Origin: CAZNLL01 sp964573885
GTDB lineage: Bacteria; Desulfobacterota; DSM-4660; Desulfatiglandales; Desulfatiglandaceae
Reading direction: 5' to 3'
Length of the DNA stretch: 64,000 bases
Assembly: GCA_964573885.1 (NCBI GenBank)
Contig: CAZNLL010000003.1
Span: 1-64,000, forward strand
Position 1 is the first letter of the stretch. Each line of letters opens with the position of its first letter. The notes beneath the pieces were generated by a model, which did not search any database, was not told where the DNA came from, and worked only from the letters and a program-made list of their open reading frames with translations. This document shows, piece after piece, positions 17,204 to 25,678 of this stretch. The position numbers and the translations under genes were made by a program.

Positions 17204-17828
17204 AGAAGGGGCCGATCAAAAACCGGTTTGGGGCCGTGCGGCAGGTCTGGTTCTCGCAGCGGGTGCCGCCACCAGGATGGGGACCTTGAAGCAACTGCTT
17301 CCCTTCCGGAACCGACCCCTCCTGGAGGTCATCCTCCGGGAGACCCTGGACTCCCACCTAAACAAAGTCATTCTGGTCTTGGGCCATGAGGCCTCCGTCA
17401 TAGAGAACTCTCTCACCCCTATCCTGAGGCACCCGAAGCTAAAGGTGATTGAGAACAGAGGCTACAGGGAGGGCGTCAGTTCTTCCATTATCACCGGACT
17501 CTCCCAGGTGGAGGAAGAAGTTGATCATGTCATGATCCTTCTAGCCGACATGCCCCTAATCAGCGCCAGAGTCATTGACTTTCTGCTCCAAAAATACCTC
17601 CATTCGGGCCTGCCCCTCGGGGCCATAAGCCTCCATGGCAAACGTTCTCACCCGGTTATCTTCAGCCGCAGCCTTTACCCTGAACTCCATAAGCTCACCG
17701 GTGATACAGGGGCCAAGGCCCTGTTCCAGAAGTACAAAGAGAGGGTCTGCTTGGCAGAACCGGACTTTTTTTATGAGGACAAGGACGTGGACACCATGGA
17801 GGATTATCTGGAATTCAAAGGGCCTTAA
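17166..17828 (+). CDS. MocA/MobA-like nucleotidyltransferase
   Basis: A 220-residue protein with the NTP-transferase signature LVLAAGAATRMGTLKQLLPF (near residues 28-47), an LLADMP metal-binding segment, GDTGAKALF and a C-terminal VDTMEDY. This matches CTP:molybdopterin cytidylyltransferase MocA and its relatives. It could mature the cofactor of a molybdenum hydroxylase, but no such enzyme is nearby. Relatives act on other sugar or cofactor phosphates, so the substrate is open. Start ATG 17166 lies inside iorB. The stop overlaps the dnaE stop on the other strand. Confidence 0.82.
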   Translation: MPDTRGGSKKRHKEGADQKPVWGRAAGLVLAAGAATRMGTLKQLLPFRNRPLLEVILRETLDSHLNKVILVLGHEASVIENSLTPILRHPKLKVIENRGYREGVSSSIITGLSQVEEEVDHVMILLADMPLISARVIDFLLQKYLHSGLPLGAISLHGKRSHPVIFSRSLYPELHKLTGDTGAKALFQKYKERVCLAEPDFFYEDKDVDTMEDYLEFKGP

Positions 17829-20800
17829 AAAGGCCCGCACTCCGATTGGGCATGGGACTTCCCCTGCGGGCTCTCATCCCTTTCGGGCAGGAACTCCAGG
17901 ATTTTGTTCTGTGTCAGGGTTTCCAATTCTGTGATCAGCTCACGGCAGGGAAGCACATTGAAACGGCTGTGCGCCGAGATGGTGACCTCCTTTCCCTGGC
18001 ACATACCCACCTTGAAAAGAAGTCTGCACTCTCCTGGATACCTGAATACGGTCTCCTGTATGTCCTCTAGCAGTTCAAAGGACATGGTTTCTTCACTTAA
18101 CCTGAGTGCAATAGCCGCCACGGCCTTTTGCCGTAGTTCATCCATGGTGATGACCTCTTGGGCAATGATCTTGGCGGAGTTCTCCGCGGTTTCCACACTG
18201 CCGGTGATAAGGATGGGGTCGTCTCCCTTGAGAAAAGGGGAAGACCGGTCAAATACATCCGGGAAAAGAACCACCTCGGTCGATCCGGTCATATCCTCAA
18301 AATTCATTATGGCCATCTTGTCGCCCCGTTTGGTCCGTTTCAGTTTCAGGCTCTCTACAACACCGGCCACCTTTACCTGACTTCGATCCTTCTGACTCGG
18401 AAGGTCCTGAATCGTGCATGAGGCGAACCTTTGAATCTCCTCGCTGTAACCATCCAGGGGATGTCCCGTAATATAAAAACCCAGGGTCTCCTTTTCCCTC
18501 CTCAACCGATCCTTTTCTTCCCATTCCTCGTCATCGGATTCCTCAAAAAGTCCGGGGGAGCCGCCGAGATCAGGACTCAGGGAGCCGAACATATTGAGCT
18601 GATTCGGATCCTGGTTCGACCCGCTAAATCTGAGCACATCGTCGAGGGCCTTAAAAAGCCGGGACCGGTAAACACCGGTGAAATCAAAGGCCCCACACTG
18701 GATAAGCCCCTCCAGGACCCTCTTGTTGACTTTGGACCCATCCACCCTACTGCAGAATTCCATCAAGTTTCGAAAGGGACCTTTATCACTGCGTTCTTCA
18801 ATGATGGATTCCACGGCCTTAAGTCCCACATTCTTGACCGCGGCAAGGCCGAAGCGGATCTTGCCGCCTATGACAGAGAAGTCGGCCCGGCTTTCATTGA
18901 TATCAGGAGGCAAGATCTCAATACCCATACCCCGGCATTCCGCGATGTTCTTGATGGTCTTGTCCTGATTGCCCATGTCCGAGGTCAACAGGGCCGCCAT
19001 AAACTGGACCGGGTAGTGAGCTTTCAAGTAAGCCGTTTGGTAGGCGATCATGGCATAGGCGGCAGAATGGGACTTGTTAAACCCGTAGCCCCCGAACTTC
19101 TCCATGAGTTCAAAGAGCTTACGGGCCATTTCCGGCTCCACATTGTTTTCCGTAGCCCCCTTAATGAATCTGGCATTCTGCTTCGCCAGCATGTTCGGCT
19201 TTTTCTTGGCCACCGCTTTCCTGAGTTCATCTGCTTCGGCCATGGAATACTTGGCCAGCACCTGGGCGATTTTCATCACCTGTTCCTGGTAAAGGATGAC
19301 CCCATAGGTCTCTTTCAATATGGGTTCAAGTTCAGGGAGGAAATAGGTGATCTTGCCTTTTCCATGTTTTCCGTTGACAAAGTCATTCACCATGTTACTG
19401 CCCAGGGGTCCCGGCCTGTAAAGGGCGACCAGGGCGATCATGTCTTCGAAGACCTCCGGCTTGAGCCTTCGCAGGAGTTCTTTCATGCCGGAGCTCTCCA
19501 ACTGAAAGACTCCGGTTGTCCTCCCTTCGCTGACCAACTGATAAGTGGCCTCGTCATTCAGGCTGATCTTATCAATATCCACTTTTTGTCCCGTGGTTTC
19601 TTCAACAAGCCTGAGGGCCTTTTTGATCACGGTCAGTGTCCTGAGACCGAGGAAATCAAATTTTATAAGACCCAGTTGCTCGATACGATCCATGGTGTAC
19701 TGGGTCATCACCTCGTCCCTGGATCCCTTGAACAAGGGAAGGTAATCCACCAGCGGTCTATCCGCAATGACCACCCCACACGCATGGGTGGAGGCATGCC
19801 TCGCCAGGCCCTCCAGGGCCCTGGATATCCTGAGCAGCCTCTGTGCTTCGCCCCTTCCTTCTGAGAGTCTTTTCAAATCCGGTTCTTCCTCAATGGCCTT
19901 TTCAAGGGTAACCCCGGGCCTTTCAGGAACCAGCTTGGCGATCCGGTCCACTTCACTGAGAGGGATATTAAGGCTGCGACCGACATCTCTGATGACGGCC
20001 CTGGCTTTCATGGTTCCAAAGGTGATGATCTGTCCCACATTCTGTCGGCCGTACTTACCGGCCACATATCGAATCACCTCATCTCTGCCCTCCATGCAAA
20101 AGTCAATGTCTATATCAGGCATGCTTATCCGGGCCGGGTTGAGAAATCTCTCAAAGAGGAGACCATACTTGATAGGATCAATATTGGTGATGTTGAGAGA
20201 ATAGGCCACCAGGGATCCGGCCGCCGAACCGCGTCCAGGACCCACCGGGATATCATGGGACCTTGCATAGTCGATGAAATCCGCCACGATGAGGAAATAC
20301 CCGGCAAAACCCATTTCCTTAATGGTTTTGAGCTCAAAAGCAAGGCGGGCTCCATACACCTCCTTTACCTCGTCAGAAAGTGAGCCTTCATCCTCTGCCT
20401 TTTGTTCGAGCCTCCCCTTAAGTCCGGCCTCCGCCTCCTCCACGAGGAGCTCGTTCAGGCTCTTCTGCCCGGGCACCTGGAATACAGGGTACTTATATTG
20501 CCCGAAGGGCATCTCATAATTGCACAGGCCTGAGATCAGGCCGGTGTTGTCAAGGGCCATGCTATAACCCTTGAGGGCCTCCTCCATCTCGGAGCGGGCT
20601 TTGAAATAGAATTGATCATTGGAGAATTTGAGCCTGTTTTCCTCGTCAACGGTCTTTCCGGTCTGCACACAGAGGAGCACATCATGGGCTTCCGCGTCTT
20701 CCCGATTCAGATAATGACAATCATTGGTGGCCACCATGGGAAGGGAGAGCTCCTGGGACAGGGCACCCAGAACCTGGTTGACTTTTACCTGTTCCGGAAG

Positions 20801-21352
20801 GGTATTAGCCTGGATTTCCAGGAAAAACCGGTCGTGGTCGAAGATAGAGGCGAGCTCCTGAGCCTTCTTCTTGGCCTCCTCCACACGCCCCCGGTTGATC
20901 AGGTAGGGGATATGACCCTTCAGGCAGGCCGAAAGGGCCACCAGCCCTTGATTATGCGCTTTCAAGAGGCCCATATCCACGCGGGGGTGATAGTAGAAAC
21001 CCTCCAAGTGGCCTATAGTAACGAGCCGGCTCAGGTTCCTGTATCCCAGTTCGTTCATCACCAGAAGAACGAGATGGTAGGCGTTGGGGCGTCCGTCCCT
21101 TGAGGGGCTACGCTCTCTGCGGTCGCCGGGTGCCACATAGATTTCGCACCCAATGATGGGCTTGATACCGGCCTTGGCCGCCTTATCGTAGAATTCCACG
21201 GCCCCGAACATGTTGCCGTGGTCCGTAACGGCAACTGCATCCATGCCCAGCTTGTCGGCCTTGTCCAACATCTTTCCAATACGAATCGCCCCATCTAAGA
21301 GGCTGTATTCTGTATGCACATGGAGGTGAACAAAGGATGAGTGATCAGCCAC
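17825..21352 (-). CDS. dnaE: DNA polymerase III alpha subunit
   Basis: Catalytic subunit of the replicative polymerase. The frame extends 91 codons further upstream, but GTG 21352 gives the typical N-terminus (PHP domain HLHVHTEYSLLDG) and an 1175-residue protein of normal DnaE1 size, with a GAGGG site just before it. Seen in order: PHP domain (about 1-280), palm with PDIDIDF (about residue 400), fingers, the tandem helix-hairpin-helix region (VLYQEQVM and GGYGFNKSHSAAYA nearby) and a C-terminal OB fold (VKVAGVV). It stands alone between convergent and divergent neighbours. The three-prime end overlaps the MocA-like gene by four bases tail to tail. Confidence 0.95.
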   Translation of the reverse strand: MADHSSFVHLHVHTEYSLLDGAIRIGKMLDKADKLGMDAVAVTDHGNMFGAVEFYDKAAKAGIKPIIGCEIYVAPGDRRERSPSRDGRPNAYHLVLLVMNELGYRNLSRLVTIGHLEGFYYHPRVDMGLLKAHNQGLVALSACLKGHIPYLINRGRVEEAKKKAQELASIFDHDRFFLEIQANTLPEQVKVNQVLGALSQELSLPMVATNDCHYLNREDAEAHDVLLCVQTGKTVDEENRLKFSNDQFYFKARSEMEEALKGYSMALDNTGLISGLCNYEMPFGQYKYPVFQVPGQKSLNELLVEEAEAGLKGRLEQKAEDEGSLSDEVKEVYGARLAFELKTIKEMGFAGYFLIVADFIDYARSHDIPVGPGRGSAAGSLVAYSLNITNIDPIKYGLLFERFLNPARISMPDIDIDFCMEGRDEVIRYVAGKYGRQNVGQIITFGTMKARAVIRDVGRSLNIPLSEVDRIAKLVPERPGVTLEKAIEEEPDLKRLSEGRGEAQRLLRISRALEGLARHASTHACGVVIADRPLVDYLPLFKGSRDEVMTQYTMDRIEQLGLIKFDFLGLRTLTVIKKALRLVEETTGQKVDIDKISLNDEATYQLVSEGRTTGVFQLESSGMKELLRRLKPEVFEDMIALVALYRPGPLGSNMVNDFVNGKHGKGKITYFLPELEPILKETYGVILYQEQVMKIAQVLAKYSMAEADELRKAVAKKKPNMLAKQNARFIKGATENNVEPEMARKLFELMEKFGGYGFNKSHSAAYAMIAYQTAYLKAHYPVQFMAALLTSDMGNQDKTIKNIAECRGMGIEILPPDINESRADFSVIGGKIRFGLAAVKNVGLKAVESIIEERSDKGPFRNLMEFCSRVDGSKVNKRVLEGLIQCGAFDFTGVYRSRLFKALDDVLRFSGSNQDPNQLNMFGSLSPDLGGSPGLFEESDDEEWEEKDRLRREKETLGFYITGHPLDGYSEEIQRFASCTIQDLPSQKDRSQVKVAGVVESLKLKRTKRGDKMAIMNFEDMTGSTEVVLFPDVFDRSSPFLKGDDPILITGSVETAENSAKIIAQEVITMDELRQKAVAAIALRLSEETMSFELLEDIQETVFRYPGECRLLFKVGMCQGKEVTISAHSRFNVLPCRELITELETLTQNKILEFLPERDESPQGKSHAQSECGPF

Positions 21353-21724
21353 GGTACCCTCAGTTCTTTCTTCATTCCCGAAATTCAAGATGTTGGGTAG
21401 TACACCCCATAAAATGCGGGAACAAAGGGTTTGAAGATTCACGCCCTGGATTGCAAAAAAGAGCCGTTTGTAAGGGGAAACGTTTATTGTACCATCGGGG
21501 TAATGTATGATACGGTAAATGGTCAAGTTCATCAAGTGGGATTTCAGGTCCAATCTTCGAGCAATAGTCTTTCCATGGCCCATACTCCAGAATTTCCCTT
21601 GAATTTTGGGCCCTTGTCTTACCATAAGACGCCGAGGCCCATTTTAAGCGGCACGCAGGGCCTTCTGGCCGGCCCTGCTTGTCAACCCCTGTCTTAAGGG
21701 CCAATGGGCCCAGGGAAGGGATCC
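21353..21724. other. Divergent intergenic region between dnaE and the PAS kinase
   Basis: This 372-bp stretch carries the start signals for both divergent genes. On the minus strand the dnaE frame stays open through most of it, but the translated sequence is not DnaE-like. A TACAAT element is present on that strand without a good -35. Nothing else recognisable. Confidence 0.4.
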
Positions 21725-23311
21725 ATGAATACAGAGCAATATAAGGTCTTAAAGAACAGGGAGGACAGGCTGAAGGCCCAAAACCAGGCCCTCAGGGATA
21801 AACTGGCGGCCGCCAGGACGGAAGCACAAAGGCTTCGAAGGGACCTCAAAGAAAGCCAAAGCTTGCTCAAAGACGTGCCTGGAGCCCTGGTGCTCATCCA
21901 GCAGGACAATATCGTCGCCTATGTTAATGAGACCCCTTTAGAAAAGCTGGGGTATACGCGAGAGGAGGTAATGGGCAGAGAATTCATCGATTTCGTGCAC
22001 CCCGACTACAGGGCCAATGTCCGCCGGGTCCATCAAAAAAGGTTGTCAGGAAAGGTGGTCGGCAGTCAGTATGAAACCTACCTTCTGAAGAAAGACGGGC
22101 AGCCCCTGTACTGCGAGGTCCATGTAAAGAAGACCAGGTATAAGGGCCGCAGGGGCTTTCTGGTCAATATTATCAGCCGGGAGGATAAAAAGGTCCGGGA
22201 AAAGGAAACCATCCAATCCCAAAAACAGGAGGCCTTACACTGCATGGCCTCGGGGATTAAAGTGCGGCTCCAAGAGGTCACCGACCTTCTGGGGGAATGC
22301 ACCGAGGGGATTCAGGACGTGATGGCCGACGAGAAGCTCAGCCGATTCCTCGAAAAGGCCCAGGCCGCTGCAGCCCTCGGTACCCATCTGAGTCAACAAA
22401 TGGATTGTCTTACAAGGATGGAAAACAGTAAGAGCGACCTGGTCCTGGTGGATTTGAAAAGACTCGTCCAAGAGGCCGTCGCCATAAGCAGATCCAAATG
22501 GCAAGGACATGATCATGGCAAGGAGATCCATGTCAAGACTTATCTCAGGACCCTTTCGCCCGTGGAGGGCCACCCCAGGGAGTTGCTCGATGTGTTGGTT
22601 AGCATGATCATGAACGGTGCGGATGCCTTGCCAGGAGGTGGAGAAATCCACATCACCACAGAGGAAAATTCAGGTTTCGCCAATGTTTACATCCAGGACG
22701 ACGGGGTGGGCATCCCCCAAGCCATCCGGGCGAAGATATTTGATCCCTTTTTCACCACAAAAAAGGGGATGGATGGGGGAGTGGGGCTGAGCACGGCCTA
22801 TGCGGTCATGAAGCGACACAGGGGGGACATAGAGGTCATCACCCACAAGGGGCAGGGCACCACCTTTGTTCTAAAGCTTCCCTTGGTCCAGATGCGATCG
22901 AAGCGGCGTCGCAAGGACCAACACACCGGACTTAAAGACGCCCACATCCTGCTTATATCAGATGAAGGGGTGGTCAGGGATCTCCTGTCCCAGTTGCTGG
23001 CGGGGAAAGGGTGTAAGGTCACGGATGTCTCCAGTGGGACTGAAGTACTCAGGGCCATGAAGAAAATCTCCTTCCACCTCATTCTGGCGGACCTGGCTAC
23101 ACCCTACTTCCAATACTCAAGAGTACTCCGGAAGATAAAAGAAATGCGGCCCGGTTTGCCGGTGGTCCTCATCAATGCCCAGGAAAAAGGCAAGACCCCA
23201 GAAAAATTGAGATCGGTAGGGGCGGACCTGATCATTGAACGGCCCCTGGACATGGATCGGATTCCGGCCCTTGTCTCCCGGGCCATAACCGCTGGAAGGG
23301 ATGGGCGTTGA
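21725..23311 (+). CDS. PAS-domain histidine kinase-like protein with REC domain, degenerate
   Basis: A 528-residue cytosolic protein: N-terminal coiled coil (about 5-45), PAS domain (about 48-155), an HWE/HisKA-like helix region, HATPase_c (about 240-385) and a C-terminal receiver. The ATP-binding parts are intact: N box MNGADALPG (Asn297), G1 DDGVGI (325-330), F box DPFFTTK and G2 GVGLST. The dimerisation helix has GIKVRLQE where kinases of this class have GIAHDFNN, so Val180 replaces the phospho-acceptor histidine. The receiver keeps an aspartate (Asp456) but has a weakened acidic pair (SDE) and Arg-Pro in place of Lys-Pro. It probably cannot autophosphorylate in the standard way. ATG 21725 follows AAGGGA. 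Confidence 0.82.
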   Translation: MNTEQYKVLKNREDRLKAQNQALRDKLAAARTEAQRLRRDLKESQSLLKDVPGALVLIQQDNIVAYVNETPLEKLGYTREEVMGREFIDFVHPDYRANVRRVHQKRLSGKVVGSQYETYLLKKDGQPLYCEVHVKKTRYKGRRGFLVNIISREDKKVREKETIQSQKQEALHCMASGIKVRLQEVTDLLGECTEGIQDVMADEKLSRFLEKAQAAAALGTHLSQQMDCLTRMENSKSDLVLVDLKRLVQEAVAISRSKWQGHDHGKEIHVKTYLRTLSPVEGHPRELLDVLVSMIMNGADALPGGGEIHITTEENSGFANVYIQDDGVGIPQAIRAKIFDPFFTTKKGMDGGVGLSTAYAVMKRHRGDIEVITHKGQGTTFVLKLPLVQMRSKRRRKDQHTGLKDAHILLISDEGVVRDLLSQLLAGKGCKVTDVSSGTEVLRAMKKISFHLILADLATPYFQYSRVLRKIKEMRPGLPVVLINAQEKGKTPEKLRSVGADLIIERPLDMDRIPALVSRAITAGRDGR

Positions 23312-24633
23312 AGGACGGCGGTTCAATCCATGATGTGCCCCTTGCCGAGAGGATGAGACCCCGCGTCTTAGAAGAGGTGGTGGGCCAGGAACACCTCTTG
23401 GGCCCTGAACATCTCCTTGCCAGGGCCTTGCGGAGGGGGCACATCTTTTCGGTCATCTTTTGGGGGCCGCCCGGTTCCGGGAAAACCACGCTGGCCAAAC
23501 TCATCGCCCACTATACCAACCTGCCCTTCCATGCCTTCTCCGCGGTCACATCAGGGGTCAAAGATCTCAGGCAGCTCGTTGATACGGCCCAGGCATCCAA
23601 ACTAAACACGGGTAAGCCGACCCTCCTATTTGTGGATGAGATCCATCGATTCAACAAACTCCAGCAGGATGCGTTTTTGCCCCATGTGGAGAAAGGGCTT
23701 ATCATCCTCCTGGGGGCCACGACCCAGAATCCCTCTTTTGAAGTCATCCCCCCTCTCTTATCCAGGACCCGGGTCATGGTCCTCCATCCTTTGGGGGGGA
23801 ACGCTCTGGAAACACTCCTGCTCCGGGCCGTAAGGGACGAGGAGCGAGGCCTGGGCAAGTTCAACATTGACATCACACCGGATGGACTCCACCACCTGGT
23901 GGATATCTCCCGGGGAGACGCCCGGGTTGCCCTTAACAATCTGGAGGCGGTGGTCCACCACGCCCTGGACCACCAAGGGGAGGCAAATGTTCTCGTGGAC
24001 CTTGAGATCATTGAACAGGCCCTTTCTCGGAAGGCCCTGCCCTATGACAAGGACGGAGAGGAGCATTACAACCTGATATCCGCATTTCACAAGAGCCTTA
24101 GAGGCAGCGATCCTCAGGCCTCATTGTACTGGCTCTATCGAATGCTGGAGGCGGGGGAGGACCCGTTGTTCATTGGCCGGAGAATGATCCGGTTCGCCTC
24201 CGAGGATGTGGGACTGGCCGACCCGGGGGCACTCCAAGTCGCCCTGGCCGCATTTGATTCCTGGCAAAAGGTGGGCCCCCCGGAGGCGGAACTGGCCCTG
24301 GCCCAGGCCGCCGTGTATCTGGCCCATGCCCCCAAAAGCAACGCCCTCTATCTTGCCGAAAAATCCGTAAAGGAGGAAATTGAGCACTCAGGACCCCGGC
24401 CGGTCCCCCTCCATATCCGAAACGCCCCTACCGCCCTCATGAAAAAAATGGGGTACAGCCGGGGATATCGATACCCCCATAATTATCCCGGGGCCTGGGT
24501 TCAACAAGAATATCTGCCCAAGGGCCTCAAAAACCGGGCGTTTTACAAGCCCACCAACCGGGGGTTTGAAGATAAGATCCGCAAAAGAGGCCCTACCGGA
24601 GGAAAACCCTCCCCCCTCAAGAAAAGGGAATGA
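23308..24633 (+). CDS. rarA: Replication-associated recombination protein RarA (MgsA family AAA ATPase)
   Basis: Clamp-loader-like AAA+ ATPase that acts at stalled replication forks. The 441-residue product has the DEVVGQEHLLG-type opening, Walker A WGPPGSGKTTLA (about residues 52-63), Walker B LLFVDEIHRFNK, sensor LLGATTQNPSFE, and the C-terminal tetramerisation part with FIGRRMIRFASEDVGLADP and the MGYSRGYRYPHNY motif. Start TTG 23308 overlaps the upstream kinase stop (TTGA), so the two are translationally coupled. Confidence 0.94.
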   Translation: MKDGGSIHDVPLAERMRPRVLEEVVGQEHLLGPEHLLARALRRGHIFSVIFWGPPGSGKTTLAKLIAHYTNLPFHAFSAVTSGVKDLRQLVDTAQASKLNTGKPTLLFVDEIHRFNKLQQDAFLPHVEKGLIILLGATTQNPSFEVIPPLLSRTRVMVLHPLGGNALETLLLRAVRDEERGLGKFNIDITPDGLHHLVDISRGDARVALNNLEAVVHHALDHQGEANVLVDLEIIEQALSRKALPYDKDGEEHYNLISAFHKSLRGSDPQASLYWLYRMLEAGEDPLFIGRRMIRFASEDVGLADPGALQVALAAFDSWQKVGPPEAELALAQAAVYLAHAPKSNALYLAEKSVKEEIEHSGPRPVPLHIRNAPTALMKKMGYSRGYRYPHNYPGAWVQQEYLPKGLKNRAFYKPTNRGFEDKIRKRGPTGGKPSPLKKRE

Positions 24634-24642
24634 TGTCCTGAG

Positions 24643-24825
24643 CTATTTCCACGCCATGACGACCTCATCCACGGATTTCCTGCCTGTCTGCCTCCAATTC
24701 TCCGCGGGGTGGCCCAGGGCCAGCACCGCCATGAGTTCACAACTCTCAGGCGCCTCCAAGACCTTTAACCGTCCCTGGAAGGGCTTACGGCCTGGCAGGA
24801 CCCCGGCTTTTCGGGCCGTGGCCGA
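24643..24825 (-). pseudogene. C-terminal remnant of a nitroreductase-family gene
   Basis: On the minus strand 60 codons ending at TAG (24643-24645) translate to a stretch with LKVLEAPESCELMAVLALG, then HPAENWR and RKSVDEVV. This is the usual C-terminal pattern of FMN-dependent nitroreductases (LGYPAE, R-K-P-L-E-E-V-V type). There is no start codon, ribosome site or FMN-binding N-terminus. The remnant begins directly behind the TAA of the J-domain gene and is in the same frame, so it marks a deletion or rearrangement junction. Recognition is from memory of the family pattern. Confidence 0.55.
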
Positions 24826-25572
24826 TTACAAAGGCGGTGCCCACCGATTTGTAGACCCGTCGTATGACCAGCAATCTTTTAGGGCTTTTCTGGAAGAATA
24901 CTGAGGGTTCTCCGCCCACAAGAGCATCTGCTTATGGGCTTCATTCAATCGCTTAAACTTGTCTTCATCCCCTCCCATGTCAGGATGATGAAGCTTGGCC
25001 AACCTCTTATAAGCAGACTTGATCTTGCCCAGGCACCTCACAGGGGACAAATCCTCCCGGTTCAAATTGAGAACCTTCAGACAGTCTTTTTCCTGTTTCG
25101 ACAGTCTGGGACGGGCCCTCGTGTTCGGCTTGATGCTTAAAGGATCAATGCCCTTCTTATGGTTTCTCTCGAGCAGAAAAAAGGAAGCATAACTCTTGGA
25201 ATTGCGGTTATCCACCAGGTGATACCATTCTCTCCCCGACTGAAGGATAAGGTTCTTTAGGTCCTCAGCCGGTTTGGTACGGGGCCTTCTCCTGTGGCTA
25301 AACCTCGAGATTTCCTTGGACCACGCCGGTAGGATATCCAAGATGACCCGATCGCGGGTGAAATAGAATGCGGCATATCTTGCATTAAAGGTCTTGAGCA
25401 AGCCCTTGGAAAGGGAAAGTACCCAGTTTATCTGCTGCCGGCATTGGTTTGAACAGTAGCGCCTGCCGGGCTTAATCCTTTCCTTTCCGCACGCAATACA
25501 CCGCGTGACCTTTGTCGACCTCGGTGGGGCTGTGAGCTTACGGCTCCGGCTATGTTCTGTTATTGTTTCCAT
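24826..25572 (-). CDS. J-domain protein with N-terminal zinc-finger-like motif
   Basis: A 248-residue protein whose J domain is at the C-terminus: helix II LGKIKSAYKRLAKLHHPD with the HPD tripeptide (196-198) needed to stimulate Hsp70 ATPase, then DKFKRLNEAHKQM. The N-terminus carries a CxxC...CxxxC set (Cys25, Cys28, Cys40, Cys44), likely a small zinc finger. The middle third is basic and unassigned. It lacks the Gly/Phe and CxxCxGxG parts of DnaJ, so it is a specialised co-chaperone. The start is ATG 25572 or GTG 25581; neither has a strong ribosome site. No dnaK is nearby. Confidence 0.8.
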   Translation of the reverse strand: METITEHSRSRKLTAPPRSTKVTRCIACGKERIKPGRRYCSNQCRQQINWVLSLSKGLLKTFNARYAAFYFTRDRVILDILPAWSKEISRFSHRRRPRTKPAEDLKNLILQSGREWYHLVDNRNSKSYASFFLLERNHKKGIDPLSIKPNTRARPRLSKQEKDCLKVLNLNREDLSPVRCLGKIKSAYKRLAKLHHPDMGGDEDKFKRLNEAHKQMLLWAENPQYSSRKALKDCWSYDGSTNRWAPPL

Positions 25573-25678
25573 ACAATTCACTTATGGGCCCAAGGCTGTC
25601 ATGGGTCAAGGTAAGCCCTACCTTACTTAGAAACCGGGGTGAAAATCAAGAAAATCCCGTCACGGGAGGCCTGGAGCC

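Noticed and set aside
18431..19864. 477-codon antisense frame within dnaE
   Set aside because: It mirrors dnaE codons and its translation has no domain pattern or ribosome site.
21353..21625. N-terminal extension of DnaE from the longest frame
   Set aside because: The 91 extra residues have no DnaE similarity, and a GTG at 21352 with a GAGGG site starts directly before the PHP domain.
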